DNA from: Silicimonas sp963779765
GTDB taxonomy: Bacteria > Pseudomonadota > Alphaproteobacteria > Rhodobacterales > Rhodobacteraceae
Length of the DNA: 64,000 nucleotides
NCBI GenBank assembly: GCA_963779765.1
Contig: CAVZZP010000001.1
Location: forward strand, 62,001 to 126,000
Reading direction: 5' to 3'
Shown: positions 1 through 9,169 of the stretch, one piece after another
Layout: each line of letters begins with the position of its first letter
Numbering within the stretch: position 1 is the stretch's first letter
Program-made: the position numbers and the translations under genes
Notes under the pieces: generated by a model
The model's database searches: none
Told to the model about the DNA's origin: nothing
The model's input: only the letters and a program-made list of their open reading frames with translations

Positions 1-180
1 CAGACCGCCGTCGACCGCCTGATGATGGCGCTGAAAGGCCGCACCGTCCCCCTGCCCCTGTTCTGGCAGCACATGCCCGCCGCAGCCGACCTCGCCGGAC
101 GCCCCTTCGACCCCGAGGAGGTGCTGGTGCGGCGCGTCACAGAAACCCTCGCGGCCTATCACGCCGCCTGCACACCCTGA
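1..180 (+). CDS. C-terminal end of a KbaZ/GatZ-like protein (partial)
   Basis: An open frame enters from the left edge and ends at TGA 178-180, leaving 59 residues. The tail contains VPLPLFWQHMP and ends in LAAYHAAC, which resembles the C-terminus of the non-catalytic subunit of class II D-tagatose-1,6-bisphosphate aldolase (KbaZ/GatZ), where a P-L-P-L-x-x-Q-x-x-P stretch and a final L-x-x-Y-x-x-A-C are common. This is a resemblance from memory over a short fragment, so it is tentative. The next gene starts only 14 bases downstream and looks like a galactitol-type dehydrogenase, which would fit a hexitol catabolic operon. Confidence 0.4.
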   Translation, partial: QTAVDRLMMALKGRTVPLPLFWQHMPAAADLAGRPFDPEEVLVRRVTETLAAYHAACTP

Positions 181-194
181 ACGGAAGGATGCCC

Positions 195-953
195 ATGTCA
201 CTCGACCAGTTTCGCCTCGACGGAAAGGTGGCCCTCGTCACCGGCGGCAACCGGGGCATCGGCCTCGCGATCTCGCGCCTCTTCGGCGAGGCGGGCGCGC
301 AGGTGATGGTCAACGGCCGCACCCGCAACGCCTTCGTGGACGAGCTTTGCGCCTCGGACGCCTATGGCTGGAGCCAGGGCGACGTGACCGACCCCGCGAC
401 CCCCGACCGGATCGTGGAGGAGACGCTCGACCGCTTCGGCCGCATCGACATCCTCGTGAACAACGCGGGCATCGCCGACAGCGGCGACTTCCACGACTTC
501 GGCGACGACCGCCTCGCCGCGATCACCGACACCAACTTCATCGCCCCCTTCCGCATCGCCCGCGCAGCGGTGAAGCCGATGCTGGCGCAGGGCGGCGGTG
601 CGATCCTGAACATCGGCTCGATCTCGGCCGAGGTGGCCAACCAGCCCCAGCTTCAGGTCGCCTACAACGCGTCGAAAGCCGCCGTTCACCAGATGACGAA
701 GGTGATGGCCTTCGAATACGCCGCGCGCGGCATCCGGGTGAACGCGCTCGCCCCCGGCTATGTCGTCAGCGACATGACGGCGGGCGGCATCGCGAACGAG
801 GACTGGAACAAGGTCTGGACCGAGAACACGCCGATGCGCCGCTTCGGCCAGCCCGAGGAGATGGCGAATTGCGCCCTCTTCCTGTGCTCGCCCGCGTCGA
901 GCTACGTCACCGGATCGGTGCTCGTGGCCGACGGCGGTTACCTGACGCACTGA
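195..953 (+). CDS. SDR oxidoreductase, galactitol/polyol 2-dehydrogenase type
   Basis: A 252-residue classical short-chain dehydrogenase. The nucleotide-binding TGGNRGIG lies at residues 16-23, NNAG near 89, and the catalytic YNASK at 157-161 with a serine about 13 residues before it. The C-terminal third (APGYV, SYVTGSVLVADGGY) is close to Rhodobacter galactitol 2-dehydrogenase in layout. I chose ATG 195 over ATG 189 because GGAAGG at 183-188 then has a 6-base spacing. It would oxidise a polyol hydroxyl with NAD(P). It sits in a same-strand run of three SDR genes behind a KbaZ-like end. The substrate is inferred only. Confidence 0.85.
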   Translation: MSLDQFRLDGKVALVTGGNRGIGLAISRLFGEAGAQVMVNGRTRNAFVDELCASDAYGWSQGDVTDPATPDRIVEETLDRFGRIDILVNNAGIADSGDFHDFGDDRLAAITDTNFIAPFRIARAAVKPMLAQGGGAILNIGSISAEVANQPQLQVAYNASKAAVHQMTKVMAFEYAARGIRVNALAPGYVVSDMTAGGIANEDWNKVWTENTPMRRFGQPEEMANCALFLCSPASSYVTGSVLVADGGYLTH

Positions 954-974
954 ATCCCGAGGGAGAGAACGAAC

Positions 975-1707
975 ATGGCTGAGAAACTGGACGGCAAGGT
1001 TGCCGCGATCACCGGCGGCGCATCGGGCATCGGCCTCGCGACCGCCGAGGCGCTGATTGCCGAGGGCGCGACCGTCGTCCTCGTCGACCGCGACGAGGCA
1101 GCGATGGAGAAGATTCTGCGACCGTCTCGGGCCGAACGCGAAGGCGCTCAAGGTCGACCTTCTCGATCCCGAAAGCTGCAACACCCTTCTCGCGGGCGTC
1201 CTCGACACGGCAGGCCGCCTCGACATCCTGCACGCGAACGCGGGCACCTACATCGGCGGCGACCTGACCGAGGTCGAGGACCCCGCCGCCATCGACCGGA
1301 TGCTGAACCTCAACGTCAACGCGGTCATGAAGAACGTCCACAACGTCATCCCCCACATGATCGAGCGCGGCTCGGGCGACATCGTCATCACCTCGTCGGT
1401 GGCGGGCCACTTTCCCGTGCCGTGGGAGCCGGTCTATTCGGCCTCGAAATGGGCCATGACCTGCTTCGTCCAGACCATGCGGCGGCAGTTGAACAAGAAG
1501 GGCATCCGCGTCGGTTCGGTGTCGCCCGGCCCCGTCATCAGCGCGCTTCTCGCCGACTGGCCGGAGGAGAACCTGCGGAAGGCCAAGGAAAGCGGTAGCC
1601 TGATCGAACCGTCCGAGGTCGCCGAGGCGGTCGTCTTCATGCTGACCCGGAACCGCAACGTCACGATCCGCGACGTCGTCGTCCTGCCCACCAACTTCGA
1701 CATCTGA
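975..1707 (+). CDS. rbtD: Ribitol 2-dehydrogenase (SDR), frameshifted
   Basis: Read across one shift this is a 243-residue SDR. Residues 1-47 are in the ATG 975 frame (TGGASGIG near 14-21); the rest is in the +1 frame from about base 1116. The second part has HANAG instead of NNAG, then WEPVYSASK, VSPGPV, LLADWPEE and TRNRNVTIRDVV, which follow Klebsiella ribitol dehydrogenase almost segment by segment. The break is one extra base in ATTCTGCG near 1113-1119; removing it restores EKICDRLGPNAKAL. The ribosome site GGGAGAG precedes ATG 975. The reaction would be ribitol + NAD to D-ribulose. I regard the shift as a probable sequence error because downstream conservation is intact. Confidence 0.82.
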
Positions 1708-1714
1708 GGCGCAC

Positions 1715-2446
1715 ATGGCAGACTTCACCGGACGCTCCGTCCTTATCACGGGTGCTGCGGGCGGCATCGGCACGGCAATGGCCGAGGCCTTTGCCGAAGC
1801 CGGCGCTCGCCTCGCCCTCGTCGATAAGGACGACGCCTCGGGCCTCGCCGCCCGCCTGACCGGCGATCATCGCGCCTGGACGCTGGACCTGACCGATCCC
1901 GATGCCATCGATGCCATAGTGGCCGACATCGGCGAGGCCATGGGCATCGACTGCCTCATCAACAACGCGGGGCTGGGCATCGTCGCGCCTGCCGAGGACC
2001 AGTCGATCCACGACTGGGACCTGACCCACCTCATCAACCTGCGCGCGCCCTGGCTCGTGTCGCGGGCGGCACTCCCGTTCCTCAAGGCGTCGGGACGGGG
2101 CCGCATCGTCAACATCGCCTCGCAGGCCGGCATGGTCGCCATCGCCGAACACGCCGCCTACGGTTCCAGCAAAGCGGGACTGATCGGGCTGACGAAGGTG
2201 CTGGCGCTGGAATGGGCGCGTCACGGCATCACCGTGAACGCCATCTCGCCCACGGTGGTCGAGACGCCGATGGCGCTGGTCGGATGGGCTGGCGAGAAGG
2301 GCGAGCGCGCCAAGGCCGAGATCCCCGTGGGCCGCTTCGCCAAGCCGCGCGAGATCGCAGCGGCGGCGATGTATCTCTGCTCGGAGGACGCGGGCATCGT
2401 GACCGGCGAGAACCTCGTCACCGACGGCGGCTACACCATCCGCTAG
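1715..2446 (+). CDS. SDR oxidoreductase, threitol/glycerol-dehydrogenase-like
   Basis: A 243-residue classical SDR with TGAAGGIG at residues 12-19, NNAG near 82, and YGSSK around 148-152. The C-terminus GENLVTDGGYTIR resembles bacterial D-threitol and related polyol dehydrogenases (DthD/GolD group), but many generic SDRs share this ending. It starts 8 bases after the ribitol dehydrogenase stop, so the two are probably co-transcribed. Its stop overlaps by 4 bases the stop of the convergent gene on the other strand. Substrate unknown; a tetritol or pentitol is the best guess from context. Confidence 0.83.
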   Translation: MADFTGRSVLITGAAGGIGTAMAEAFAEAGARLALVDKDDASGLAARLTGDHRAWTLDLTDPDAIDAIVADIGEAMGIDCLINNAGLGIVAPAEDQSIHDWDLTHLINLRAPWLVSRAALPFLKASGRGRIVNIASQAGMVAIAEHAAYGSSKAGLIGLTKVLALEWARHGITVNAISPTVVETPMALVGWAGEKGERAKAEIPVGRFAKPREIAAAAMYLCSEDAGIVTGENLVTDGGYTIR

Positions 2447-3222
2447 ACCGTGAAGGCAGCGCGGAACGCCTCGAGCGCGGCCTCGTCGTCGTCCTTCGCG
2501 AAGGCCTCCATCCCGACTGGCCCGCGATAGCCCATGTCGGCCAGCGCCCGAGCGACGGCGGCATAATTGATCTCGCCCGTCCCCGGCTCGCAACGGCCCG
2601 GGTTGTCGGCCACCTGAACCTCGCCGATCCACGGCAGGCACGTCCGGCACCAGCGGATCAGGTCGCCCTCGCCGATCTGCGTATGGTAGAGATCGAGGTT
2701 GATCCGCAGCGAGGGGCGGTCGACGGCCGAGACGAGCGCCAGAACGGCGGCGGTCGATCCGAAGGGGCAACCGGGGTGGTCGAGAAGGTTCAGGTTCTCG
2801 AGCGTGAAGGTCACGCCCATCTCGTCGCCGAGGTCCGCGATGCGGTTCAGCGTGTCCCGCGCCTTCAGCCACATCGGCCCGGTCTCGACCTCGTGCTGAC
2901 GGATCGGTATGCCGCCATCGCCCAACCCCGTGCCGTGCAGGTTCAGCCGGTGAACGCCGAGCCGCTGGCCGACCTTCGCCGTCTCGCGCGCCGAGGCAAG
3001 GAGAAGGTCCGCGCCCTCGTCGTCGGCAAGCCGCCCTTCGAGATAGCCGTTCATGATAGTGAAGGTCGCACCGGTCTTTTCGAGCGCGTCCAGATCGTGG
3101 TCCGGCCAGTTCCAGAGACCCACGCCGAAACCCATCTCGGTCAGGCGCGACGCGCGCCAGTCGATCGGGCGGTCACGCCACAGCATCTCGGCGCAGGCGG
3201 CAAGCTGGAAAGGCTGGGTCAT
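2443..3222 (-). CDS. Hydroxypyruvate isomerase-like TIM-barrel protein
   Basis: A 259-residue xylose-isomerase-like TIM-barrel protein. The metal-site and family signatures of the Hyi group are visible in the second half: TLENLN, then NLDLYHTQ, and EVQVADNPGR followed by EPGTGEINY. These follow E. coli Hyi closely. ATG 3222 was chosen because the translated stretch upstream in the same frame has no protein character. Family members isomerise hydroxypyruvate/tartronate semialdehyde or 2-oxo-tetronates. It is the last gene of a leftward run (DUF1932 dehydrogenase, Gfo/Idh/MocA, this one), facing the SDR run, so a tetritol or inositol-like route is possible. Confidence 0.8.
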   Translation of the reverse strand: MTQPFQLAACAEMLWRDRPIDWRASRLTEMGFGVGLWNWPDHDLDALEKTGATFTIMNGYLEGRLADDEGADLLLASARETAKVGQRLGVHRLNLHGTGLGDGGIPIRQHEVETGPMWLKARDTLNRIADLGDEMGVTFTLENLNLLDHPGCPFGSTAAVLALVSAVDRPSLRINLDLYHTQIGEGDLIRWCRTCLPWIGEVQVADNPGRCEPGTGEINYAAVARALADMGYRGPVGMEAFAKDDDEAALEAFRAAFTV

Positions 3223-3236
3223 GCGGGTCTCCGGCG

Positions 3237-4239
3237 TCAGGCGTAGAAGGCGGGGCGGTCGATCATCTCGATGCGTTCCGTATTGCCGGATGCAAGCGCC
3301 CGTACGCCCGTCTCGGCCACAAGGGCCGCGGCATAGCCGTCCCACGCGGAGGCGGCGATCTCGGGAAACTGCCCCGTCTCGACGAAGCCGAGGAAGGCGC
3401 GGTTCTGACGGCGATAGGCCTCGGCATAGCGTCCGCGCCAGTCGGCGTCATAGCGGTCGCGTTGGACAGGGAGTGTCGAGCCGGGAGTACAGGACCGGCG
3501 CCATCGAGACGCTGCCCGCCTCGCCCACCAACTCTCCCCTCACGTCGTAGCCGTAGGCGGCATTGTTGTTGATCTCGATATTCACGAGTTGCCCGCCGGT
3601 CGTCCGCAAAACCATGACCACGGGCGCCACCCTGTCGTCCGAGCGCGTGGGCTGCGCGGCCCAGATCGAGGCGTATTCGGTGCCAAGGACATGGCGCGCC
3701 ACGTCGAATTCGTGCGGCGCGGAGTTGGTGATCGCCATCGCGCCGGTGAACTCGGCATTGGGCGTCGCCACGTTGCGGTGGAAGTTGTGCATCATCAAGG
3801 CCCGGCCGAGAGTGCCCTCGTCCAGCGCTGCCTTCATCTCGACATAGCTCTGGTCGAACCGACGCATGAAGCCGACCTGCACCAGTCGGGTGCCCGAGGC
3901 CTGCTCGGCCTCCATCACTTGCAGGCACTCGTCGGACGAGGGCGAAAGGGGCTTTTCGCACATCACGGGCTTGCCCGCACGAATGCACGAAATCGACAGA
4001 TCGGCGTGAGTCGCGTCGGGGCTCGCCACTATCACGGCGTCCACGTCGTCGCGCGCGATCACGGCGCCGGGATCGGTCGCGGTGTCCACCGCACCCAGTC
4101 GGTCGGCCACGCCCCGCGCCCGCGCGCGATCCATGTCGCAGACGACCTGAAGACAGGCGCCCGGCAGATCCTCGGCCACGATGCGCGCGTGATCCGCGCC
4201 CATGATCCCGGCCCCGATGACGGCGATGCGAACGGTCAT
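3237..4239 (-). CDS. Gfo/Idh/MocA oxidoreductase, inositol dehydrogenase-like, frameshifted
   Basis: The N-terminal 255 or so residues run from ATG 4239: GAGIMGADHA Rossmann motif at about 9-18, then the family hallmark CEKPL near 94-98. The substrate domain (NFHRNV, NSAPHEFDVARH) follows. Near 3466-3470 one extra base in CTGTCCAACG throws the frame out. Skipping it gives a normal tail with RYDADWRGRY, QNRAFLGFV and IDRPAFYA, ending at 3237, for 333 residues, a usual family length. It acts on a cyclic polyol or sugar with NAD. The tail is 14 bases upstream of the isomerase-like gene, so the two are one operon. Probably a sequencing error rather than a pseudogene. Confidence 0.8.
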
Positions 4240-4342
4240 GGCGTCCTCCCTTGTCTGCGCCTGCTCTAGGAGGGACGACGGGCGTCAGGCAATGGGCCGT
4301 GAGACGGGCGGCACATTTCGTCTCATTTCCTGTCGCGGAAGG

Positions 4343-5230
4343 TCAGAGGCGCGACAGAAGGATATCCGAACGTGCCGCCAGTTCGTCCTCGCCAGGATCG
4401 GCGCGCAGTTCGCCGATGCGCTGCTCCCAATCGGCCGTGGCGGCGGCCATCGCGCCGCCGAGACCCAGTTCCTCGACCGTTCGCGCGACCTCGCGCAGTT
4501 CGGCCGCGCGGCGGATGCCGTGGACCATCATGCGCTCGAGGTTGTAGGCCCCCCGCTCGCGCCAGGCGATGTCCGGGTCCGACGCCTCCAACGAGGCGAT
4601 CACCTCGGCATCCACGCCAGCCCGCCGCGCCGAGAGAAAGCACTCGGCCACCAGCGCCTCCATGCCCTTTATCATCACCGAGCGCAGCATCTTGATCGAC
4701 GACGCCCGACCCACATCGTCCCCGACAACCTTCGGTTTCATGTCGAGCGCCAGAAGCACCGCTTCGCCAGCCTCGGCGTGGGGACCGGCGATCAGGAGGG
4801 GAACGTGGTGCCTCTTCGGATAGACCGGCGCCATCACGGCGACGTCGACATAGCGCCCGCCCGCCGCATGGATGACCTCCGCGGCGCGCCGCTTGGTGCC
4901 TGGAGCGCAGGAATTACAGTCGAGCCAAAGCGTTCCGGGCTGAAGCGAAGGCGCCGCCGCCTCGGCAGCCGCCAGCGCCTGGTCGGCGGTCACCACGCAG
5001 AACACCACGCTCGCCCCATCGAGCGCCGCGCCGGGTGAGGCGGCGCCGGCGACCGAATGCTCGGCATAGCGGTCCGCCATCGCCTCGCGGGTGCCCTCGT
5101 TCTCGGTCTTGACGTCATAGGCCCGGACGTCCCGCGGACGCTCCTCGCCCCAGCCCGACAGGAAGGCGGTCGCGGCCTCGCCGAAGCCGATGAAGGTGAC
5201 GCCCTTGGGCCGGTTGGGGGAAGCGGTCAT
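4343..5230 (-). CDS. NAD(P)-dependent dehydrogenase, 6PGDH-like with DUF1932 C-terminus
   Basis: A 295-residue beta-hydroxyacid dehydrogenase-type protein. The start at ATG 5230 gives an immediate strand-helix FIGFGEAATAF, an unusual form of the GxGxxG dinucleotide loop. DCNSCAPGTK near 103-112 and SIKMLRSVMIKG near 182-193 match the substrate and catalytic-lysine regions of the family, and the C-terminal half fits DUF1932 (6-phosphogluconate-dehydrogenase C-terminal-like). Substrate unknown; related enzymes act on small hydroxy acids. It is divergent from the LysR gene at 5320, which probably controls it and the two genes beyond it. Confidence 0.75.
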   Translation of the reverse strand: MTASPNRPKGVTFIGFGEAATAFLSGWGEERPRDVRAYDVKTENEGTREAMADRYAEHSVAGAASPGAALDGASVVFCVVTADQALAAAEAAAPSLQPGTLWLDCNSCAPGTKRRAAEVIHAAGGRYVDVAVMAPVYPKRHHVPLLIAGPHAEAGEAVLLALDMKPKVVGDDVGRASSIKMLRSVMIKGMEALVAECFLSARRAGVDAEVIASLEASDPDIAWRERGAYNLERMMVHGIRRAAELREVARTVEELGLGGAMAAATADWEQRIGELRADPGEDELAARSDILLSRL

Positions 5231-5319
5231 CGAATGGTCTCCTTGGGTCGGGGAACGGCGGGCCTTGCAGATGGGGCCGGGGTCGTTAGCCTTGGCGGCC
5301 TGACAGCGGAGCGGAACCG

Positions 5320-6261
5320 ATGCGTGTCGACTATCTCGGGCTCGAGGCCTTCGTGGCCATCGCCGACTTCGGCTCGTTCCAGCGCGCCGCCGAAGCCTTG
5401 TCGCTGTCGCAGGCGGCACTCAGCCACCGCTTGAAGAAGATCGAGGAAGACCTTGGCGGGCCTCTCCTTATTCGTTCCAGCCGCGAGGTCTCTCTGACCG
5501 CTCTCGGTCAAAGCCTTCTGCCGGACGCGCGGAGGCTTCTGAAGGAGCTGCTGGACGCCTACGCCTCGGTCCGTGCCGGTGCGCGCAGGAGTGCCAGGTG
5601 GATGTCCTTCGCCTGCCTGCCGTCGATCGCCAACTCGCTTCTGCCCGCAGTGCTCGCGGACCTCGTGCGCGAACGTCCCGAGATCGCCTTCGAGGTGCTC
5701 GACATCCCCGTCTCGCGGATCGCCGCCGCCGTGCGCGAGGGGAAAGTCGAGTTCGGCGTCACCATCGTCTCGGCCGAACAGTCCGACCTTCGCGTCCGCG
5801 CCTTGGCCGAGGAGGATTATGTCCTGTTCCTGCCGCTCGATCATCCGCTTGCGGAACAGGGCTATGTCACCCTGCCGGACCTGCGCGCCCTGCCGATCGT
5901 GGGGCTGTCGTCGCACTCGCGGAACCGGCAGCTTCTCGACATGGCGTTCGGCCAGTTGCGCGACCACATGAGCTGGCGGATCGAGGTCCAGACCGCGCCT
6001 GTGGCGCTGCGGATCGCGGCCGAAGGGGCGGCCGCGACGATCCAGCCTCGCTCCGCACTCCGGATGGCGCCTGACAGTCTCGTGGCGCTGCCCTTCAAGG
6101 ACGTGAAGCTGTCGCGCACGCTTGGCGTCGTCTCGCGCCGGGGGGTGCCCCTGTCGGACGTGGCCACCGAGACGCTCAAGCGTATTGAGGACGAGTTCGA
6201 GCGGAATTTCGGCACCCCTCCCGAGATCAGGATCGGCCGGACGCCAGGACATCCGGATTGA
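5320..6261 (+). CDS. LysR-family transcriptional regulator
   Basis: A 313-residue LysR regulator. The N-terminal helix-turn-helix covers about residues 1-62 (FQRAAEALSLSQAALSHRLKKIEE, given here only as landmarks 18-41), followed by the linker helix and a substrate-binding domain. It is transcribed away from the dehydrogenase ending at 5230, with an 89-base shared control region, the usual LysR arrangement for control of the neighbouring leftward polyol operon. Its 3' end overlaps by 35 bases the 3' end of the convergent hydroxyacid dehydrogenase. The inducer is not visible from sequence. Confidence 0.88.
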   Translation: MRVDYLGLEAFVAIADFGSFQRAAEALSLSQAALSHRLKKIEEDLGGPLLIRSSREVSLTALGQSLLPDARRLLKELLDAYASVRAGARRSARWMSFACLPSIANSLLPAVLADLVRERPEIAFEVLDIPVSRIAAAVREGKVEFGVTIVSAEQSDLRVRALAEEDYVLFLPLDHPLAEQGYVTLPDLRALPIVGLSSHSRNRQLLDMAFGQLRDHMSWRIEVQTAPVALRIAAEGAAATIQPRSALRMAPDSLVALPFKDVKLSRTLGVVSRRGVPLSDVATETLKRIEDEFERNFGTPPEIRIGRTPGHPD

Positions 6262-7216
6262 TCGCATGGGTCGCCTCGCCCCGCGCGAAGGCGTTCACGA
6301 TGGCGAAGATGTCGGCGAATTGGCGGTCGAGTTCCTCGGCCGTGACGAATCCGACGTGAGGCGTGGGCACGACGCGCGGATGCGACAGAAGCGGATCGGC
6401 GGGGTCGGTCACAGGTTCCGCATCGAAGACATCGAGCATCGCCCGACCGGGCCGGCCTGCCTCGAGTGAGGTGAGAAGTGCTCCCGGCACGATCAGACCT
6501 GCGCGTGAGGTGTTCACGAGAACCGCGTCGGGCTTCATCGCCATCAGGTCGGCTTCGGTGATCTCGCCCTTCGTCGCGGGCAGGAGGCGCTTGTGGATCG
6601 TCACCGCGTCGGCATCGGCAAAGAACGCCTCGCGGGTGGCCGCGACCGGCGCACCGTCCAGTGCCGCCGTCGCCCGCCCTGCGTCGGAGGCCCAGAACAC
6701 GACCTCCATCCCGAAGGCGCGGGCATAGTCCGCGACGGCCTTGCCAATGGCGCCGTAGCCATAGATGCCAAGCCGCTTGCCCTTCACCGTCCGGCCAAGC
6801 GGCGCATCCGCCTGCCATGCTCCCGCGCGCGCCGAGGCGATCTGCTCGGGCAGATAGCGCAATCCCGACAGGACCAGCGCGAAGGCCAGTTCGGCGGTCG
6901 AAACCGAGGGGCCGTCCTTCGCCATGTTCGAGGCGAAGAGGATACCGGCCTTCGTCAGCGCCTCGACATCGACGTGGGAGTGCTGGCCGCGCATGGCGAT
7001 CAGGCGCGGGCCGTTCAGCTTCGAGGCGAGGCTTTGGGTAATCGCCGTCCGGTCGCGGAAGAGGACAACGGCCTCGGCATCCGACAGCCGTTCGGCCAGC
7101 GTCGACTCGTCCGGCGCGCGGTCGGTCCAGACGGTGACGTCGTGGCCATCGAGCAGGCGGAAGGCGGGCAGCGTTCGGATGTGGTCGTACCAATCGTCCA
7201 GGATGTGAACCTTCAC
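6227..7216 (-). CDS. D-isomer-specific 2-hydroxyacid dehydrogenase
   Basis: A 329-residue NAD-dependent 2-hydroxyacid dehydrogenase. The GYGAIGKAVADYARAF Rossmann loop lies near residues 152-167, with the catalytic triad in NTSRAGLI (Arg), DVFDAEPV (Glu) and TPHVGF (His). The start is GTG 7216; it overlaps the stop of the ThDP enzyme by 4 bases, so the two are translationally coupled and probably act in sequence, the ThDP enzyme making a 2-keto or hydroxy-keto product and this enzyme reducing it. It is related to phosphoglycerate dehydrogenase-like proteins but lacks the ACT domain. Substrate unknown. Confidence 0.85.
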   Translation of the reverse strand: MKVHILDDWYDHIRTLPAFRLLDGHDVTVWTDRAPDESTLAERLSDAEAVVLFRDRTAITQSLASKLNGPRLIAMRGQHSHVDVEALTKAGILFASNMAKDGPSVSTAELAFALVLSGLRYLPEQIASARAGAWQADAPLGRTVKGKRLGIYGYGAIGKAVADYARAFGMEVVFWASDAGRATAALDGAPVAATREAFFADADAVTIHKRLLPATKGEITEADLMAMKPDAVLVNTSRAGLIVPGALLTSLEAGRPGRAMLDVFDAEPVTDPADPLLSHPRVVPTPHVGFVTAEELDRQFADIFAIVNAFARGEATHAINPDVLASGRS

Positions 7217-8899
7217 AGCAGACCCTCCAGGCTGACGGGCCGGGCCATGCCCTTGTGACCCTTGGGATGCGCCCTCTGGATCACCGGCGAGACGACCTTG
7301 TCGGACACCGGGAAATCCCAGACCGCAGCGCCGCCCGTCCGCGCGAACTCCGCGACGAGGCGCGGCAGGTCCGCAAGGTCGGTGATCCTCTCGCCCCCCA
7401 AGCCGAAGCCCCGCGCGATGGCGGCGAGATCGGTGCGCCCGAAGACCGCGCCGTCGTCCGGCAGCCCTTCGTCGCGCAGCTTGTGAATCTCGGATCCATA
7501 GGCGCCGTCGTTCAGGACGCAGATCAGCACGTTCATGCCCGTGCCGCCGGATCGTCTCAAGCTCCTGCACATGCATCAGGAGGGAGCCGTCACCGTCGAA
7601 CAGAACCACCGTATCGCCGGGCCGCGCGGTGGCGACGCCCATGGCGTAGGAGATGCCGTTCCCGATGGCGCCGAACTCGCGGATCGTCAGGAAGGTCTCC
7701 TGCGGCCGGTCCATATGGGCGAAGAAGAACGAACAATGGCCGGAGGAATTGACCATCTGCCAGTCGGCCGGCAAGCGCCGCGTCGAGGGCCGAGACCACG
7801 TCGCGCGGGTCGTGCAGGCCGGGCTCCGGCGCGAACTCCATCGTGTCGGAGGGCGCCTCGGCGATGGCCTGCGCCAGCCGGTCGGAACGCCAGCCTTTCG
7901 AGGCCGGAACCATCTCTGCCAGCGCCTCGGCCGCGAGACGCGCGTCGGCGCGAAGATGATGGTCGGCGGCCACCCTTCCCTGCGACAGGCGCGCGCGGTT
8001 CGGTGTCGATCTGGAGGATGCGCGCCTTCGGGAAAAGCTTGCCCTTGTCGGCGTTGTGCTGCGTCAGACGGCAGCCAAGCGCGACCACGAGATCCGCCTC
8101 GGCGAAAAGCGGCGCGGGCGAGAGTGGTCGAGAAGCCGCCCGCGATACCGACCGAGAAAGGATCGCCGTGGAAAAGCCCCCGCGCGGGCAACGTCGTGGC
8201 GAGCAGGGCTCCGGTCTTCTCAGCCAGCGCTATGGCGGCGTCTCCCGCGTTCGAGGCAACGGCGCCGAGACCGCCCATGACGACGATCTTTTTCGCCTTT
8301 CCAATCAGTTCGGCGGCGTTCTCAAGGTCGTCCGGGAGGGGCGGAATGGGCGAGGGCCGAGGCAGGACGTCCTTCGACGGAGGCGGAAGGTCAGGCACCC
8401 TGTCGAGCACCTTGGCCTGAAGGTCGAAGGGCACGCCCAGGACGACGGGACGGCGCATCTCTTTCGCCTCGACGAAGGCATCGCGGATCGCCTCGGCCAT
8501 GCGGGAAACGTGGTGCAGCGCGTGATAGGACGCGCCCGTCGCGCGGACGAAAGGGGCCTGGTCGATCTCTTGATTGTACCACGCCGCCCCGAGGGGCGCT
8601 TCGCCCGCGAAGATGACGACGGGGATGCCCGCACGAACGGCCGCCGGAAGCGCCGTCATCACCTGCGTCAGGCCCGGCCCGCAAGTGACGGTCGCGACGC
8701 CCACCCTGCCCGACTTCCGGGCATAGGCGGTGGCGGCGGCTACGGCGCAATGCTCGTGACGGACATAGACCATGCCGACGCCACGCACGGCCAACGCCGT
8801 GGCCCAGTTCATGTTGGCGTCCCCCAGAAGGGCGAAGCAGCTTTGCACCTCTTCGGCGACGAAGGCTTCAGCGAGATGCTCGTAGACGTGCGTGCTCAT
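7213..8899 (-). CDS. Thiamine-diphosphate-dependent enzyme (acetolactate-synthase-like), four frameshifts
   Basis: Starting at ATG 8899, the reading frame must change four times to give a full protein of about 561 residues. Each change is one extra base: near 8116-8118 (GGG), 7997-7998 (GG), 7770-7771 (GG) and about 7545-7549. After correction it has YVRHEHCAVAAATAYAR with the ThDP-activating glutamate (residues about 47-63), the ThDP motif GDGSLLMHVQELETI and NDGAYG. The architecture (PYR, central, PP domains) is that of acetolactate synthase and 2-keto acid decarboxylases; the glutamate excludes a glyoxylate-carboligase active site. All shifts are +1 in short runs, which argues for sequence error over decay, but a pseudogene cannot be excluded. 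Confidence 0.72.
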
Positions 8900-8915
8900 C
8901 GAATGTTCTTCGACC

Positions 8916-9125
8916 TCAACCAGGGTTGCGCGAGGTCGGGACGAATTCGGGCTGCGCCAGTTCGCGGCGCGCCCGCTCCAGCCGTCGGCGGCAGTCGAGA
9001 AGGTGATTGAACTGCGCGTCGCAGCCGGAAATGGGCGTCGGATAGGACGAGATCGCCGAGGCGATTTCGCGCTGCGCTTCGCCAAGGACCTCGGCGGCGC
9101 GGTCGAGAGGGGACAATCCAAACAT
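8916..9125 (-). CDS. Small hypothetical protein (69 aa) leading the ThDP-enzyme operon
   Basis: A 69-residue soluble, charged protein starting at ATG 9125 behind AAAGGAG (spacing 6). It is mostly helical in character with an arginine-rich stretch (CRRRLERARREL). It contains two cysteines, C36 and C46. I recognise no domain. It lies 16 bases upstream of the ThDP-enzyme gene on the same strand and directly downstream of an 8+2+8 palindrome, so it is the first gene of that transcription unit. It could be a small partner or stabilising subunit of the ThDP enzyme. Coding status rests on the good ribosome site and position rather than homology. Confidence 0.55.
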   Translation of the reverse strand: MFGLSPLDRAAEVLGEAQREIASAISSYPTPISGCDAQFNHLLDCRRRLERARRELAQPEFVPTSRNPG

Positions 9126-9139
9126 GGCGACTCCTTTTC

Positions 9140-9157
9140 TGTATACCTCGGTATACA
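9140..9157. promoter_or_regulatory. Perfect 18-bp palindrome, likely GntR-type operator
   Basis: TGTATACCTCGGTATACA has 8-base arms with a 2-base spacer. It lies 14-31 bases upstream of the small gene at 9125. The arms contain GTATAC, the core of the TGGTATACCA sites at 23596, 36996 and 49609, and match the general FadR/VanR-type GntR operator pattern. It could be read by one of the GntR regulators in the window. Confidence 0.6.
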
Positions 9158-9169
9158 TCACCCGGAGCT

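Noticed and set aside
1661..2872. A 403-codon minus-strand frame over the third SDR and the isomerase
   Set aside because: It spans two real genes in the wrong frame and shows no domain.
7213..8899. Glyoxylate carboligase, which would suit an oxalate/glyoxylate island
   Set aside because: The glutamate that GCL lacks is present in R-H-E-H, and no tartronate-semialdehyde reductase of the usual family is next to it.
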